NCBI GenBank assembly: GCA_965198095.1
Contig: OZ240239.1
Location: forward strand, 558,001 to 622,000
Direction: 5' to 3'
DNA length: 64,000 bases
Source of the DNA: CBDFJH01 sp965198095
Lineage (GTDB): Bacteria > Latescibacterota > UBA2968 > GCA-2709665
In this document: positions 25,894 through 33,439 of the stretch, one piece after another
Layout of the letters: every line of letters starts with the position of its first letter
Position numbering within the stretch: the stretch's first letter is position 1
Position numbers and translations under genes: made by a program
The notes under the pieces: model-generated
The model's input: only the letters and a program-made list of their open reading frames with translations
The model's database searches: none
What the model was told of the DNA's origin: nothing

Positions 25894-25912
25894 GTGTGTA
25901 AAATATACACAC
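25894..25912. promoter_or_regulatory. Palindromic operator candidate upstream of the RHH regulator
   Basis: Perfect seven-base arms GTGTGTA-AAATA-TACACAC, with a TATATT-like -10 on the minus strand overlapping it, 31-49 bp before the regulator start. The rest of the 336-bp gap to the cyclase gene (to 26199) shows only a CCCCC/GGGGG hairpin near 25930. Confidence 0.6.
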
Positions 25913-26199
25913 GCCGACCAAGCCTGTCAACCCCCGTGAGGGAAGAGGGGGTCGTGTCGTGCAGCGGGACGCGTTGTGATCGGATCGTTCGGACGCGCGA
26001 GATCGATCATCGGGGCGTCGGTGCGACGCAGAACGCGACGTTGCGGACCGGGCTGTCCACGACGCCGACGCGGCGCCCCGCGACCCACCGCGCCTTTCGC
26101 CTCCCGCCGACGCGCCCGCACGTCGTTGTACGGCGCCCACATACACCCTCTCTCCACTTCCCCGCTTGTTTTCTTCCGGCGACCGCGTTATTTTTTGGC

Positions 26200-27342
26200 A
26201 TGCCCCTGATCGACATCGCACTGACCGACCTGATCGACATCGCGGTCTTCGGCCTGCTGCTCTGGGGCCTGGTGGCCTGGACGCGCCGAATGCACGCGCG
26301 GATGGCGCTGCTCGGATTGGCTTTTCTGGTCGCCTTCTACCTGCTGGCGCGACAATTCGGGCTGCAGCTCACGGCCTGGATCTTCCAGGGGTTCTTCGCG
26401 GTGCTGGTCGTGCTGGTGGTGGTGGTCTTCCAGGAGGATCTGCGGAGGCTCTTCGAGCAGATTGCCGCGCTCGGTCTGCGCCGGAGGGGCTCGATGCCGG
26501 GCGTCGGAAGTCTGGGGGTGCTGATTCGGGGCCTGCGCCAGCTGGCCTTGAAACGGCGCGGCGCCTTGGTGGTCCTGCCGGGACAGGAACCGGTGGAGCG
26601 GTATTTGCAAGGCGGGGTCGTGCTGGAAGCGGCGATCAGCGAAGAGCTGCTGGACAGCCTTTTCGACCCCGGATCGGCCGGGCACGACGGTGCGCTGGTG
26701 ATGCGCGACAACAGGCTCGAGCGGTTTGCCGTGCACTTGCCGCTTTCTGAAAACCGCGACGAACTGCAGTCGAGGGGCACCCGTCACGCCGCGGCATTGG
26801 GCCTGGCCGAGCGCAGCGATGCCTTGTGCCTGGTGGTTTCGGAGGAGCGGGGCACGATCACGATCGCGGCGGAGGGCCGGCTCGAGATTCTGGACGATCC
26901 CGACACGCTGCTGCAAAGGGTGCAGGACCATTTGCAGCGCATCGGGGCACCGGCACGGCGCGTCGAGAGAGGTTGGTTGGTGCAGCGTCTGATAGAGGGG
27001 GTACTGTCTTTTGCGCTCGCTCTGGCTGCGTGGCTGGTCCTGGTGCCGGGCGCGGCGCTCCAGGAAACGACCCACCAGGTGCCCGTGGCGGTGGAAAACA
27101 TACCCGAAGGCTTTGCGGTCGACGGCGTCAGTCCGGCGGTCGTGGATGTGACCGTGGCCGGACCCCGGCGGGCGCTGCTGCTGGCGCGCCGGGTGGATTT
27201 TCAGCTCCTGATCGACGCCACGCTCGTTTCGCTGGGGCGCAGGACCTTCGAAGTCTCGGAGAGGTCCGTACGCCACCAAACCGATCTTACGGTCGTCAGC
27301 GTCGAACCGAAGAGAGTGCGACTGGAGGTGCGCAAGGAGTAG
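26200..27342 (+). CDS. Diadenylate cyclase (CdaA-like) fused to a YbbR/CdaR-like domain
   Basis: Predicted c-di-AMP synthase, 380 aa from ATG 26200. Order: N-terminal transmembrane helices (AVFGLLLWGLVAW, ALLGLAFLVAFYLLA, FFAVLVVLVVVVF), the DAC domain with SLFDPGSAGHDGALVMRDN (DGA motif) and GTRHAAALGLAERSDALCLV, a further transmembrane helix (VLSFALALAAWLVLVP), then a YbbR-like domain (VPVAVENIPEGFAVDGVSP ... VDVTVAGPRR). In Firmicutes these two parts are separate genes, cdaA and cdaR. The usual RHR motif reads RHA here, so activity should be tested. A longer open frame upstream is not coding. No clear ribosome binding site. Confidence 0.85.
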   Translation: MPLIDIALTDLIDIAVFGLLLWGLVAWTRRMHARMALLGLAFLVAFYLLARQFGLQLTAWIFQGFFAVLVVLVVVVFQEDLRRLFEQIAALGLRRRGSMPGVGSLGVLIRGLRQLALKRRGALVVLPGQEPVERYLQGGVVLEAAISEELLDSLFDPGSAGHDGALVMRDNRLERFAVHLPLSENRDELQSRGTRHAAALGLAERSDALCLVVSEERGTITIAAEGRLEILDDPDTLLQRVQDHLQRIGAPARRVERGWLVQRLIEGVLSFALALAAWLVLVPGAALQETTHQVPVAVENIPEGFAVDGVSPAVVDVTVAGPRRALLLARRVDFQLLIDATLVSLGRRTFEVSERSVRHQTDLTVVSVEPKRVRLEVRKE

Positions 27343-27382
27343 GCGGCGATTCACCTCCATCGCCCTGTGCAACGGCAACGGC
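27328..27382 (+). repeat. Direct repeat flanking fhs, left copy
   Basis: GTGCGCAAGGAGTAGGCGGC ... CAACGGCAACGGC recurs at 29137-29192 with about 80% identity. It covers the last codons of the cyclase gene and the fhs leader. Confidence 0.55.
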
Positions 27383-27399
27383 AGTCAACCAGGGGTAAT

Positions 27400-29037
27400 A
27401 TGCAACGGTTACGGCCGATCGTGCCCTTCGCGGAACAGCGTCTCGGCATCGCGGCCGACGCGCTGACGCCCTACGGTCACTACAAGGCGAAGCTTTCACT
27501 GGACCACGTCAACGCCCGGGAAAGCGGCGCCACCGGCGGCGGCAAGCTGGTGCTCGTCACGGCGGTCTCGCCGACCCCCGCGGGCGAAGGCAAGACGACC
27601 ACCAGCATCGGTTTGAGCGATGCGTTGAACAAGCTGGGCGTGCGCGCCACGGTCTGCCTGCGCGAGCCGTCCCTCGGTCCCTGTTTCGGCATGAAGGGCG
27701 GCGCCACCGGCGGCGGCCGCGCCCAGGTCGCGCCGACGGCGGACATCAACCTGCACTTCAACGGAGACCTGCACGCCGTCTCCACCGCGAACAACCTGCT
27801 CGCCGCCATGCTCGACAACCACTTGTACTGGCGCAACAAGCTCGACATCGACCCGGCCACGATCAGTTGGCGCCGGGCCATCGACCTCAACGACCGGGCC
27901 CTGCGCACCGTGGACTTGAGTCTCGGACGCGGCGCGCACCGGGAAGGCGGCTTCAACATCACGGCTGCCTCCGAGGTCATGGCGGTGCTGTGCCTCGCCC
28001 GGAATCTGGACGACCTGAAACGGCGGCTGGGCGACATCGTCGTCGCCCGCAATCGCGGTGGCCAGGCGGTCAGCGCTCGCGACCTGGGTGCCGACGGCGC
28101 CATGACCGCGTTGCTCGCCGACGCGCTGCAACCGAACCTGGTGCAGAGCCTCGAAGGCAACCCCGCTTTCGTCCACGGCGGCCCGTTCGCCAACATCGCC
28201 CATGGCTGCAACTCCCTGGTCGCGACCCGCACCGCGCTCGCGCTGTCCGACGTCGTGGTCACGGAAGCGGGCTTCGGCACCGACTTGGGCGCCGAGAAGT
28301 TCCTCGATATCAAGTGCCGCCAGTCCGGCCTGCGGCCCGACGCGGTTGTCCTGGTCTGCACGGTCCGCGCCCTGAAGATGCACGGCGGCATCGCGAAAGA
28401 TGACCTCGGCACGCCCGATGCGGCGGCGGTTCGCGCGGGCGCGCCCAACCTGGTTCGCCATATCGCCAACCTGAAGCGTTTCGGGCTGACGCCGGTCGTT
28501 GCCGTCAACCGGTTCGGAACGGATACGGCCGACGAGATCGCGGCGGTCAAGGCCGTCGCCGGCGGGTGCGGCGTGCAAGCCGTCTCCGCCACCCATTGGG
28601 CGGACGGCGGCGCGGGCGCCGTGGCCCTTGCCCGGGCGGTGCTGGAGCGCATCGACCGGGCGGGCGACGTCCGGCTCCTCTACGCCGACGAACTTCCGCT
28701 TCGGGACAAGATCGATGCCGTCGCGACGCGCATCTACGGCGCCGGAGCCGTGTCCTTCGATCCGAGCGCCGCGGCCCGGCTCGAGGAGTTCGAGCGGCTC
28801 GGCTACGGACACCTGCCCGTCTGCATTGCCAAGACGCAGTACAGCTTCTCCGCGGACCCGACCGCGATGGGCGCGCCGGAAGGCCACATCCTGCCGGTAC
28901 GCGAGGCGCGGCTCTGTGCCGGCGCCGGATTCGTCATCGCCGTCTGCGGTAATGTCATCACCATGCCCGGCCTGCCGCGACGCCCCGCCGCCCTGGACAT
29001 CGGGGTCGACGAACGGGGGCGAGTCGTCGGGTTGTAG
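27400..29037 (+). CDS. fhs: Formate--tetrahydrofolate ligase
   Basis: ATP-dependent synthesis of 10-formyl-THF from formate, 545 aa, normal length. VSPTPAGEGKTTTSIGLSDA is the P-loop; REPSLGPCFGMKGGATGGG, ADINLHFNGDLHAVSTANNL, FVHGGPFANIAHGCNS, VTEAGFGTDLGAEKFLDIKC and the C-terminal MPGLPRRPAALDIGVDERG are family blocks. ATG 27400 with AGGGG upstream is preferred over ATG 27367. The gene lies between two copies of a 55-bp direct repeat. Confidence 0.96.
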   Translation: MQRLRPIVPFAEQRLGIAADALTPYGHYKAKLSLDHVNARESGATGGGKLVLVTAVSPTPAGEGKTTTSIGLSDALNKLGVRATVCLREPSLGPCFGMKGGATGGGRAQVAPTADINLHFNGDLHAVSTANNLLAAMLDNHLYWRNKLDIDPATISWRRAIDLNDRALRTVDLSLGRGAHREGGFNITAASEVMAVLCLARNLDDLKRRLGDIVVARNRGGQAVSARDLGADGAMTALLADALQPNLVQSLEGNPAFVHGGPFANIAHGCNSLVATRTALALSDVVVTEAGFGTDLGAEKFLDIKCRQSGLRPDAVVLVCTVRALKMHGGIAKDDLGTPDAAAVRAGAPNLVRHIANLKRFGLTPVVAVNRFGTDTADEIAAVKAVAGGCGVQAVSATHWADGGAGAVALARAVLERIDRAGDVRLLYADELPLRDKIDAVATRIYGAGAVSFDPSAAARLEEFERLGYGHLPVCIAKTQYSFSADPTAMGAPEGHILPVREARLCAGAGFVIAVCGNVITMPGLPRRPAALDIGVDERGRVVGL

Positions 29038-29136
29038 GCCCCGCCGGGCCGGTGCGGGCAGTGGATACCGCAGTCGCTTTCGAGCGCAGGACACCGGGGA
29101 CCCGGCCCGCGGCGCTCAGCGAAGCGCTGTTCGACG

Positions 29137-29192
29137 GTGCGCAAAGCGCAGGCGGCGATTCACCTCTGTCTCACCCGTGCAAGGGCAACGGC
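29137..29192 (+). repeat. Direct repeat flanking fhs, right copy
   Basis: GTGCGCAAAGCGCAGGCGGC ... AAGGGCAACGGC, the counterpart of 27328-27382. Between fhs and the PhoX gene there is otherwise no feature. Confidence 0.55.
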
Positions 29193-29263
29193 GTGACCGG
29201 TGGGACTCGCGATTTTCGCCTCCGGTCATGAAGGTTGATCACCATTCCCGAAGGGAGATCTCG

Positions 29264-30679
29264 ATGTACTATTCACGACGTCATTTTCTGCACACATCGG
29301 CCGCCGCCGCCGCCGGCTTCACGGGACTGGGTACGTTTGCCAGGTGGGCGTACGGCGTCGAACCGCCGGACGATCTCCTCGGCCCGCTGATGCCCGACCG
29401 CCTGGGCGTGCTCGACCTGCCGTCAGGTTTCAGCTACAAGGTGATCTCGACGGCCGGAACGCGGATGGACGACGGCCTTCTCGTGCCACCGGCACCGGAC
29501 GGCATGGCAACCTTTCCCGGGCCCGACGGAAGGACGATTCTGCTGCGCAACCACGAGCTCATCGCGGAAAGCGGAGACGGCCATTTCGACGGCGAACAGA
29601 GGAAATTGCTGGCTGAGCTGCCGGAACGCCTCACCTACGACGCCAAGCTGGACGACGGACACTGCCTGGGTGGGGTCTCGACCCTCGTCTACGACACGCG
29701 CAGCGGCCTTTTGGAGCGGGAATTCCTCAGTCTGGCCGGCACGGTCCGCAACTGCGCCGGAGGCCCGACGCCCTGGGGCTCGTGGATCACCTGCGAGGAG
29801 ACCACGCTACGGGCCGAGGATGGCTTCAGCAGGCACCACGGCTACAACTTCGAGGTTGCGGCCTCCGACAAGCCGCAGCTGCAGGAGCCGGTGGCGCTGC
29901 CCGCCATGGGACGCTTCAACCACGAAGCCGTGGCCGTGGATCCGCGCTCGGGCATCGTCTACCAGACCGAGGACAGAGGGGACGGCCTCATCTATCGATT
30001 CATTCCAGCCCGGCCCGGGCGTCTGCCTGAGGGCGGAAAGCTGCAGGCGTTGGGGCTGTGGGACCGACCGGGCCTCGACACCCGCAACTGGCTCGGAGCA
30101 GGGGACGACCCGGAGGACGCCGCGGCCCGTCCGGACCCGGAAGTGGTCGCAGGCACCGAGCTGGACGTGCGCTGGATCGACGTGGAGGAGATCGACAACC
30201 CGGAGGACGATCTGCGTTTGCGGGGCTTCGATCTCGGCGCAGCCCGTTTTGCACGGGGCGAGGGTATGTGGTACGGAGAAGGAAGTGTGTTCTTCGCGTG
30301 CACCAGCGGTGGGCGCTGGCGCCAGGGCCAGGTCTGGCGCTACACCCCGAGCCCGTACGAGGGGACCGGGCGCGAGACGAGCCGGCCCGGGCGACTCGAG
30401 CTTTACGCCGAGCCGAGCAGGAAAGGACTGATCGAGAACGCCGACAACCTCGTCGTGGCCCCGTGGGGAGATGTCCTCCTGTGCGAAGACGGAGGCGAGG
30501 ACGACTTCCTGATCGGCATCAGACCGAACGGGACGTTCTACCCACTGGCACGCAACGCCGTCAGCAAGTCGGAGCTGGCCGGAGCCACCTTTTCTCCCGA
30601 CGGGTCGACGCTCTTCATGAACATCCAGGGCGACGGTCTGACCCTGGCCATCACCGGTCCCTGGCCCACGCGCTCCTGA
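29264..30679 (+). CDS. PhoX-family protein (DUF839), Tat-exported
   Basis: About 471 aa. ATG 29264 with GAAGGGAG upstream gives YYSRRHFLHTSAAAAAGFTG, a twin-arginine signal. Downstream blocks GFSYKVISTAGTRMDDGLLV, TILLRNHELI, NCAGGPTPWGSWITCEE, GRFNHEAVAVDP, YQTEDRGDGLIYRF and ADNLVVAPWGDVLLCEDGGE are typical of the PhoX/DUF839 beta-propeller group (calcium/iron-dependent phosphatases and relatives). Activity on phosphate esters is inferred from family only. A long in-frame extension upstream, inside fhs, is a shadow. Confidence 0.88.
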   Translation: MYYSRRHFLHTSAAAAAGFTGLGTFARWAYGVEPPDDLLGPLMPDRLGVLDLPSGFSYKVISTAGTRMDDGLLVPPAPDGMATFPGPDGRTILLRNHELIAESGDGHFDGEQRKLLAELPERLTYDAKLDDGHCLGGVSTLVYDTRSGLLEREFLSLAGTVRNCAGGPTPWGSWITCEETTLRAEDGFSRHHGYNFEVAASDKPQLQEPVALPAMGRFNHEAVAVDPRSGIVYQTEDRGDGLIYRFIPARPGRLPEGGKLQALGLWDRPGLDTRNWLGAGDDPEDAAARPDPEVVAGTELDVRWIDVEEIDNPEDDLRLRGFDLGAARFARGEGMWYGEGSVFFACTSGGRWRQGQVWRYTPSPYEGTGRETSRPGRLELYAEPSRKGLIENADNLVVAPWGDVLLCEDGGEDDFLIGIRPNGTFYPLARNAVSKSELAGATFSPDGSTLFMNIQGDGLTLAITGPWPTRS

Positions 30680-30762
30680 CCCATTCTCACACCTGACGTC
30701 GCCCTCGCTCGGCGCGACCCGCTACGCCATCCACGCAGCTGGGCTGATCCTTAGCCTGAATA

Positions 30763-30964
30763 ATTAACCTTAATTCGTCAAAAATGGGCAATCGACAACG
30801 CGGTCAAACGCTGGAGAAGTGGGGCATTTCGATCGTTCAAATGCGTTTTTTCTCCGGTCACAGCCGGTGACTTTAAGAATCGTCGACTTGCGACATCAAT
30901 TCGCCGTTGTTCTTCAGGCCAAATCCCAGCAAAAACTGCCGAAATATGTCGAATCAAGGTTAAT
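30763..30964. mobile_element. Small inverted-repeat element nested at the left end of copy C
   Basis: ATTAACCTTAATTCG (30763-30777) and its near-perfect inverse CGAATCAAGGTTAAT (30950-30964, one mismatch) bound 202 bp. To the left stands CCTGAATAATT and to the right AATAAAAAAGGTTAGG, i.e. the two halves of the copy-C left end. This fits insertion of a small element into copy C. Interior coding is not convincing. Confidence 0.5.
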
Positions 30965-31226
30965 AAAAAAGGTTAGGAAAGTCACTCATGCTCACCTTTT
31001 CTTGCCGCCCAAGAAAAGGTGACAAAAGAAGGGCGCCTGCCTGCGCGGCGCACCGCGCTGCAGGCAGGCCCCTCAAACGCCGGGGAGGCTCGGGCCGTGG
31101 CGACTCAGCCTCACTGGAAACGACCGGCGCCGCGAAAGGAATGAACTCCTCCCCCCGCCTGATGCCCACTGCGGGACCCGCCCCCACACCGCGATGACAT
31201 CCAGCCCGAATCACTCGTGAAATCTG
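30965..31226 (+). repeat. Dispersed element copy C (internally deleted, right end lost)
   Basis: Carries GGTTAGGAAAGTCACTC, the hairpin CACCTTTTCTTG/CAAGAAAAGGTG, the palindrome GCCTGCCTGC/GCAGGCAGGC (31035-31069) and the GC-rich body, but jumps from CCACACCGCGA straight to TGACATCCAGCCCGAATC, deleting about 150 bp between two CCGCGA words. It ends at TGAAATCTG, directly fused to a higB reading frame. The left TIR half (CCTGAATAATT) lies at 30755, beyond the nested element. Confidence 0.7.
31035..31069. repeat. CCTGCCTGC palindrome, copy 2 (inside element C)
   Basis: Arms GCCTGCCTGC and GCAGGCAGGC with a 15-nt loop that differs from that in copy 1. Confidence 0.6.
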
Positions 31227-31559
31227 AAAAAAGCGCTCCGGGAGTTCTGGGAGCGGCACCCGGACGCCAAGGCGCCACTTGAATCCTGGTACGAGCAAGT
31301 CAGACGGCAGGACTGGGATACACCGGCGAAGGTAACGGAACGGTGGCCCCGCGCCAGTGTCGTCGGCAACGGCCGTGCGGTCTTCAGAATCGAGGGCAAC
31401 GACGATCGACGGGTCGTGCGTATCTTCTATCCCGGGCGTCAGGTATACATACGGTTCGTAGGCACCCATGCCACTTATGACCGAATAAGAGCCTGTACAA
31501 AAATAGTAATGAATTTTCCACGGGCGGGCGAGCCGCCCGTGGCACACGTGAAGGAATAG
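31227..31559 (+). pseudogene. higB: higB toxin gene lacking its 5' end
   Basis: Open frame beginning without a start codon at the edge of element C: KKALREFWERHPDAKAPLES, WYEQVRRQDWDTPAKVTERW, ASVVGNGRAVFRIEGNDDRR, VVRIFYPGRQVYIRFVGTHA, TYDRI. This is the HigB RelE-like mRNA-interferase family, lacking only the usual first few residues (MRVI-K type). After TYDRIRA the frame leaves the family and runs through a palindrome to a stop. The matching higA lies 450 bp downstream. No start codon is available, so probably inactive. Confidence 0.8.
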
Positions 31560-31600
31560 GGTAAGACATACAGTGTGGCACCGGCAGCTTGCTGCCGGTG
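31518..31600. repeat. Pair of REP-like palindromes
   Basis: Hairpin 1: CCACGGGCGG-GCGAG-CCGCCCGTGG (31518-31542). Hairpin 2: CACCGGCAGC-TT-GCTGCCGGTG (31579-31600). Both stems are perfect and 10 bp long, separated by 36 bp. They sit between the higB relic and higA. A RAYT relic is found 1.7 kb away. Confidence 0.65.
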
Positions 31601-31629
31601 GAAAACGACGGGCGAATTTTGTAATACTT

Positions 31630-31698
31630 ATTACTGGGAGCGGTAAATAGTTGACATCATTTTTCGCGTATGACAGGGGCGTATCGTGTCAACTGTAT
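31630..31698 (+). repeat. Short dispersed repeat, family 2, copy 2
   Basis: ATTACTGGGAGCGGTAAATA ... GTGTCAACTGTAT; counterpart of 17564-17631. Internal arms AGTTGACA and TGTCAACT are a perfect inverted pair. Confidence 0.65.
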
Positions 31699-31753
31699 CG
31701 TGCGTTCCTTGACAACTCCGTTCGTCTCGAGTGCCCCGAGCCCGTAGGGCGAG

Positions 31754-31811
31754 GGGTGTATCGAGAGGCAAGGCTCACCAGACAGGCTGGCCCGCGCCCT
31801 TCGATACACCC
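31754..31811. repeat. Imperfect palindromic unit with 11-bp arms
   Basis: GGGTGTATCGA (31754-31764) and TCGATACACCC (31801-31811) are exact inverse complements. Nearby, CCGTTCGTSTCGAGTGCCCC occurs twice (about 31721 and 31932). No gene is visible in 31600-32011 apart from the higA leader. Confidence 0.5.
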
Positions 31812-32011
31812 GCAAGACCCTTCGGTTGTGGTAAGCTGAACATCTCGCTCATTGGGCACTCAGGGACACGGGGCTTCTCCACTTGTCGCAATTCCTGCAA
31901 CTCTCTCTTCTGACTTCAAACCCGGCCCCGTTCGTGTCGAGTGCCCCGAGCCTGGGAGTAGGGTGTCAACGATACGGTGCTCTCCTTAATAAATGTCGAG
32001 GAGGTGTAGAT

Positions 32012-32458
32012 ATGGCGAATGTCAGCCCGATCCGGACCGAGGAGGACTATGAAGCAGCACTGGCTCGGATCTCCGAGCTCATGGATGCCCTGTCGGGACC
32101 GGATGGACAGATCGAAGACGAAAACCATCCCGACAGAGTCGAGCTCGATGTCCTCGTAGACCTCGTCGAGCTCTACGAGTCCAGGCACGACCCGATCGGC
32201 CTTCCGAGCCCCATCGCGGCGATCGAGTTCCACATGGACCAGACCGGGATGACCCCGCGCGATCTCGTACCGGTCGTCGGGAGCCGCGCCAAGGTGTCGG
32301 AGGTCCTGTCCGGCAAGAGAGCGATTACCATGTCAATGGCACGGGCGCTTCACCAGCATCTGGGCATATCAGCGGAGGTCCTGCTCCAGCAGTCGGGTGC
32401 GGCCTTTGACTCCACGTTCGACGACCTCAATCCGCGCCGATTTCCTCTGATCTCTTGA
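32012..32458 (+). CDS. higA: HigA-type antitoxin/HTH regulator
   Basis: Predicted antitoxin of the long HigA type, 148 aa. The N-terminal helical part (PIRTEEDYEAALARISELMD ... DVLVDLVELYESRHDPI) neutralises the toxin in characterised relatives; the C-terminal HTH reads GMTPRDLVPVVGSRAKVSEV then LSGKRAITMSMARALHQHLG. ATG 32012 has a strong GAGGAGGTG site. Its cognate higB, 450 bp upstream, has lost its start, so this is an orphan antitoxin now separated by palindromes and repeats. Confidence 0.88.
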   Translation: MANVSPIRTEEDYEAALARISELMDALSGPDGQIEDENHPDRVELDVLVDLVELYESRHDPIGLPSPIAAIEFHMDQTGMTPRDLVPVVGSRAKVSEVLSGKRAITMSMARALHQHLGISAEVLLQQSGAAFDSTFDDLNPRRFPLIS

Positions 32459-32466
32459 AGTGACAG

Positions 32467-32485
32467 CCAATATAGACTATATTGG
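32467..32485. promoter_or_regulatory. Palindromic operator candidate for the Phd/VapC pair
   Basis: CCAATATAG-A-CTATATTGG, a perfect nine-base dyad with one central base, 26 bp before the antitoxin start. It fits an autorepressor site of a Phd/YefM-type antitoxin. Confidence 0.65.
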
Positions 32486-32510
32486 ACCATTAAACTCGGC
32501 TGGAGGACCT

Positions 32511-32795
32511 ATGAACACCCGACATTCCAAGCCCCACCGCGTTTGGACCGTCGCTGAAGCCAAGGCGCGTTTGTCTGAGGTCCTACGCCTCTCCGAAGAA
32601 GAGGGGCCGCAGCACATCGGCACGCGGAAGTCTTACGTCGTCGTGCCCGCGCAAGTATGGGATCTACAATCGTCCCCGGGCCAACCCCTCGGCCAGTGGC
32701 TAATCGACAATATGCCGCGCGGCGCCAATCTTGAAGCCCCCGGTCGCAAGGAGCCCGGACGTGAGATTCCGTTCGGGGGCCGGGAGATCACATGA
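32511..32795 (+). CDS. Phd/YefM-family antitoxin
   Basis: Antitoxin of 94 aa. RVWTVAEAKARLSEVLRLSE fits the Phd/YefM DNA-binding N-terminus; the C-terminal half, rich in Pro, Gly and Arg, should wrap the toxin. GGAGGACCT precedes ATG 32511. Its stop overlaps the toxin start (ATGA), the usual coupling. An operator-like palindrome lies just upstream. Confidence 0.82.
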   Translation: MNTRHSKPHRVWTVAEAKARLSEVLRLSEEEGPQHIGTRKSYVVVPAQVWDLQSSPGQPLGQWLIDNMPRGANLEAPGRKEPGREIPFGGREIT

Positions 32796-33211
32796 ACCGC
32801 TTCCTTCTGGATACCCACGTCGTCTCGGAGCTGACGAGGGAGGTACCAGATGAGCGGGTTATCGCGTTCCTGGCCGATCAGCACGACCTGTGGCTGTCGT
32901 CGATCGTGCTGCATGAGTTGGAGTTCGGCTTGCACCTCCTCCCCCAGGGACACCGTCGCGAAGCCATAAGCGTCATCCTGGCGGAGCTCGTCGTGGCGTA
33001 TGAGGACCGTATCCTGCCCTTGGAGCGGAGAGAAGCGGAAGCGGCGGCCCTGCTTCGGGCGCAGGCGCACCGGGCCGGGCGCGTGCTGCATTTGGGGGAT
33101 GCGCTCATCGGCGGAACCGCAAAGGCCCACGAACTTTGTGTCGCAACAAGGAATATGGCGGACTTCGATGGCTTGGACGTGGAAGTCTGCAACCCTTGGG
33201 AGATCACGTAA
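32792..33211 (+). CDS. PIN-domain toxin (VapC family)
   Basis: Type II toxin RNase, 139 aa. Acidic PIN residues are visible in FLLDTHVVSEL (D7), LHELEFGL, HLGDALIGGTA and ATRNMADFDGL. Full length, with intact motifs and antitoxin overlap, so this pair looks functional, unlike its neighbours higB and yafQ. Confidence 0.88.
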   Translation: MNRFLLDTHVVSELTREVPDERVIAFLADQHDLWLSSIVLHELEFGLHLLPQGHRREAISVILAELVVAYEDRILPLERREAEAAALLRAQAHRAGRVLHLGDALIGGTAKAHELCVATRNMADFDGLDVEVCNPWEIT

Positions 33212-33283
33212 CCACAATCACCGACGGCGCTTGGCGGAACGAGAGGCCCGGATTGTCGAGGTTGTTGACGCAGGAGCCGCGTT

Positions 33284-33439
33284 GTGAAGCTCAGGTATGA
33301 TCCGGGAATTCTTCATGGCAGGTCCATGCGACTAAAGGGGTACGATTACAGCCAGCATGTTCACGGCATCATCGTCCTGCACGAAACCGCAGGGGCGTCC
33401 CTTGCCGGATACTGCGGCACTGAGGAGAGACTCGGATGA
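33284..33439 (+). pseudogene. Remnant of a REP-associated tyrosine (Y1) transposase
   Basis: The frame reads KLRYDPGILHGRSMRLKGYD, then YSQHVHGIIVLHETAG. The first part is the N-terminus of RAYT/IS200-like proteins (RRSxRLKGYDYS) and the second is the region just after the HUH motif (HxHGIIVL). The roughly 70-90 residues between, including the first HUH strand, are deleted. It is therefore a dead internal-deletion remnant. Confidence 0.6.

Noticed and set aside
25627..26199. Upstream extension of the diadenylate cyclase frame
   Set aside because: Antisense to the RHH regulator and of low-complexity Arg/Pro composition; membrane helices begin right after ATG 26200.
28499..29263. Upstream extension of the PhoX frame
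   Set aside because: Overlaps fhs in another frame; the Tat signal and ribosome binding site fix the start at 29264.
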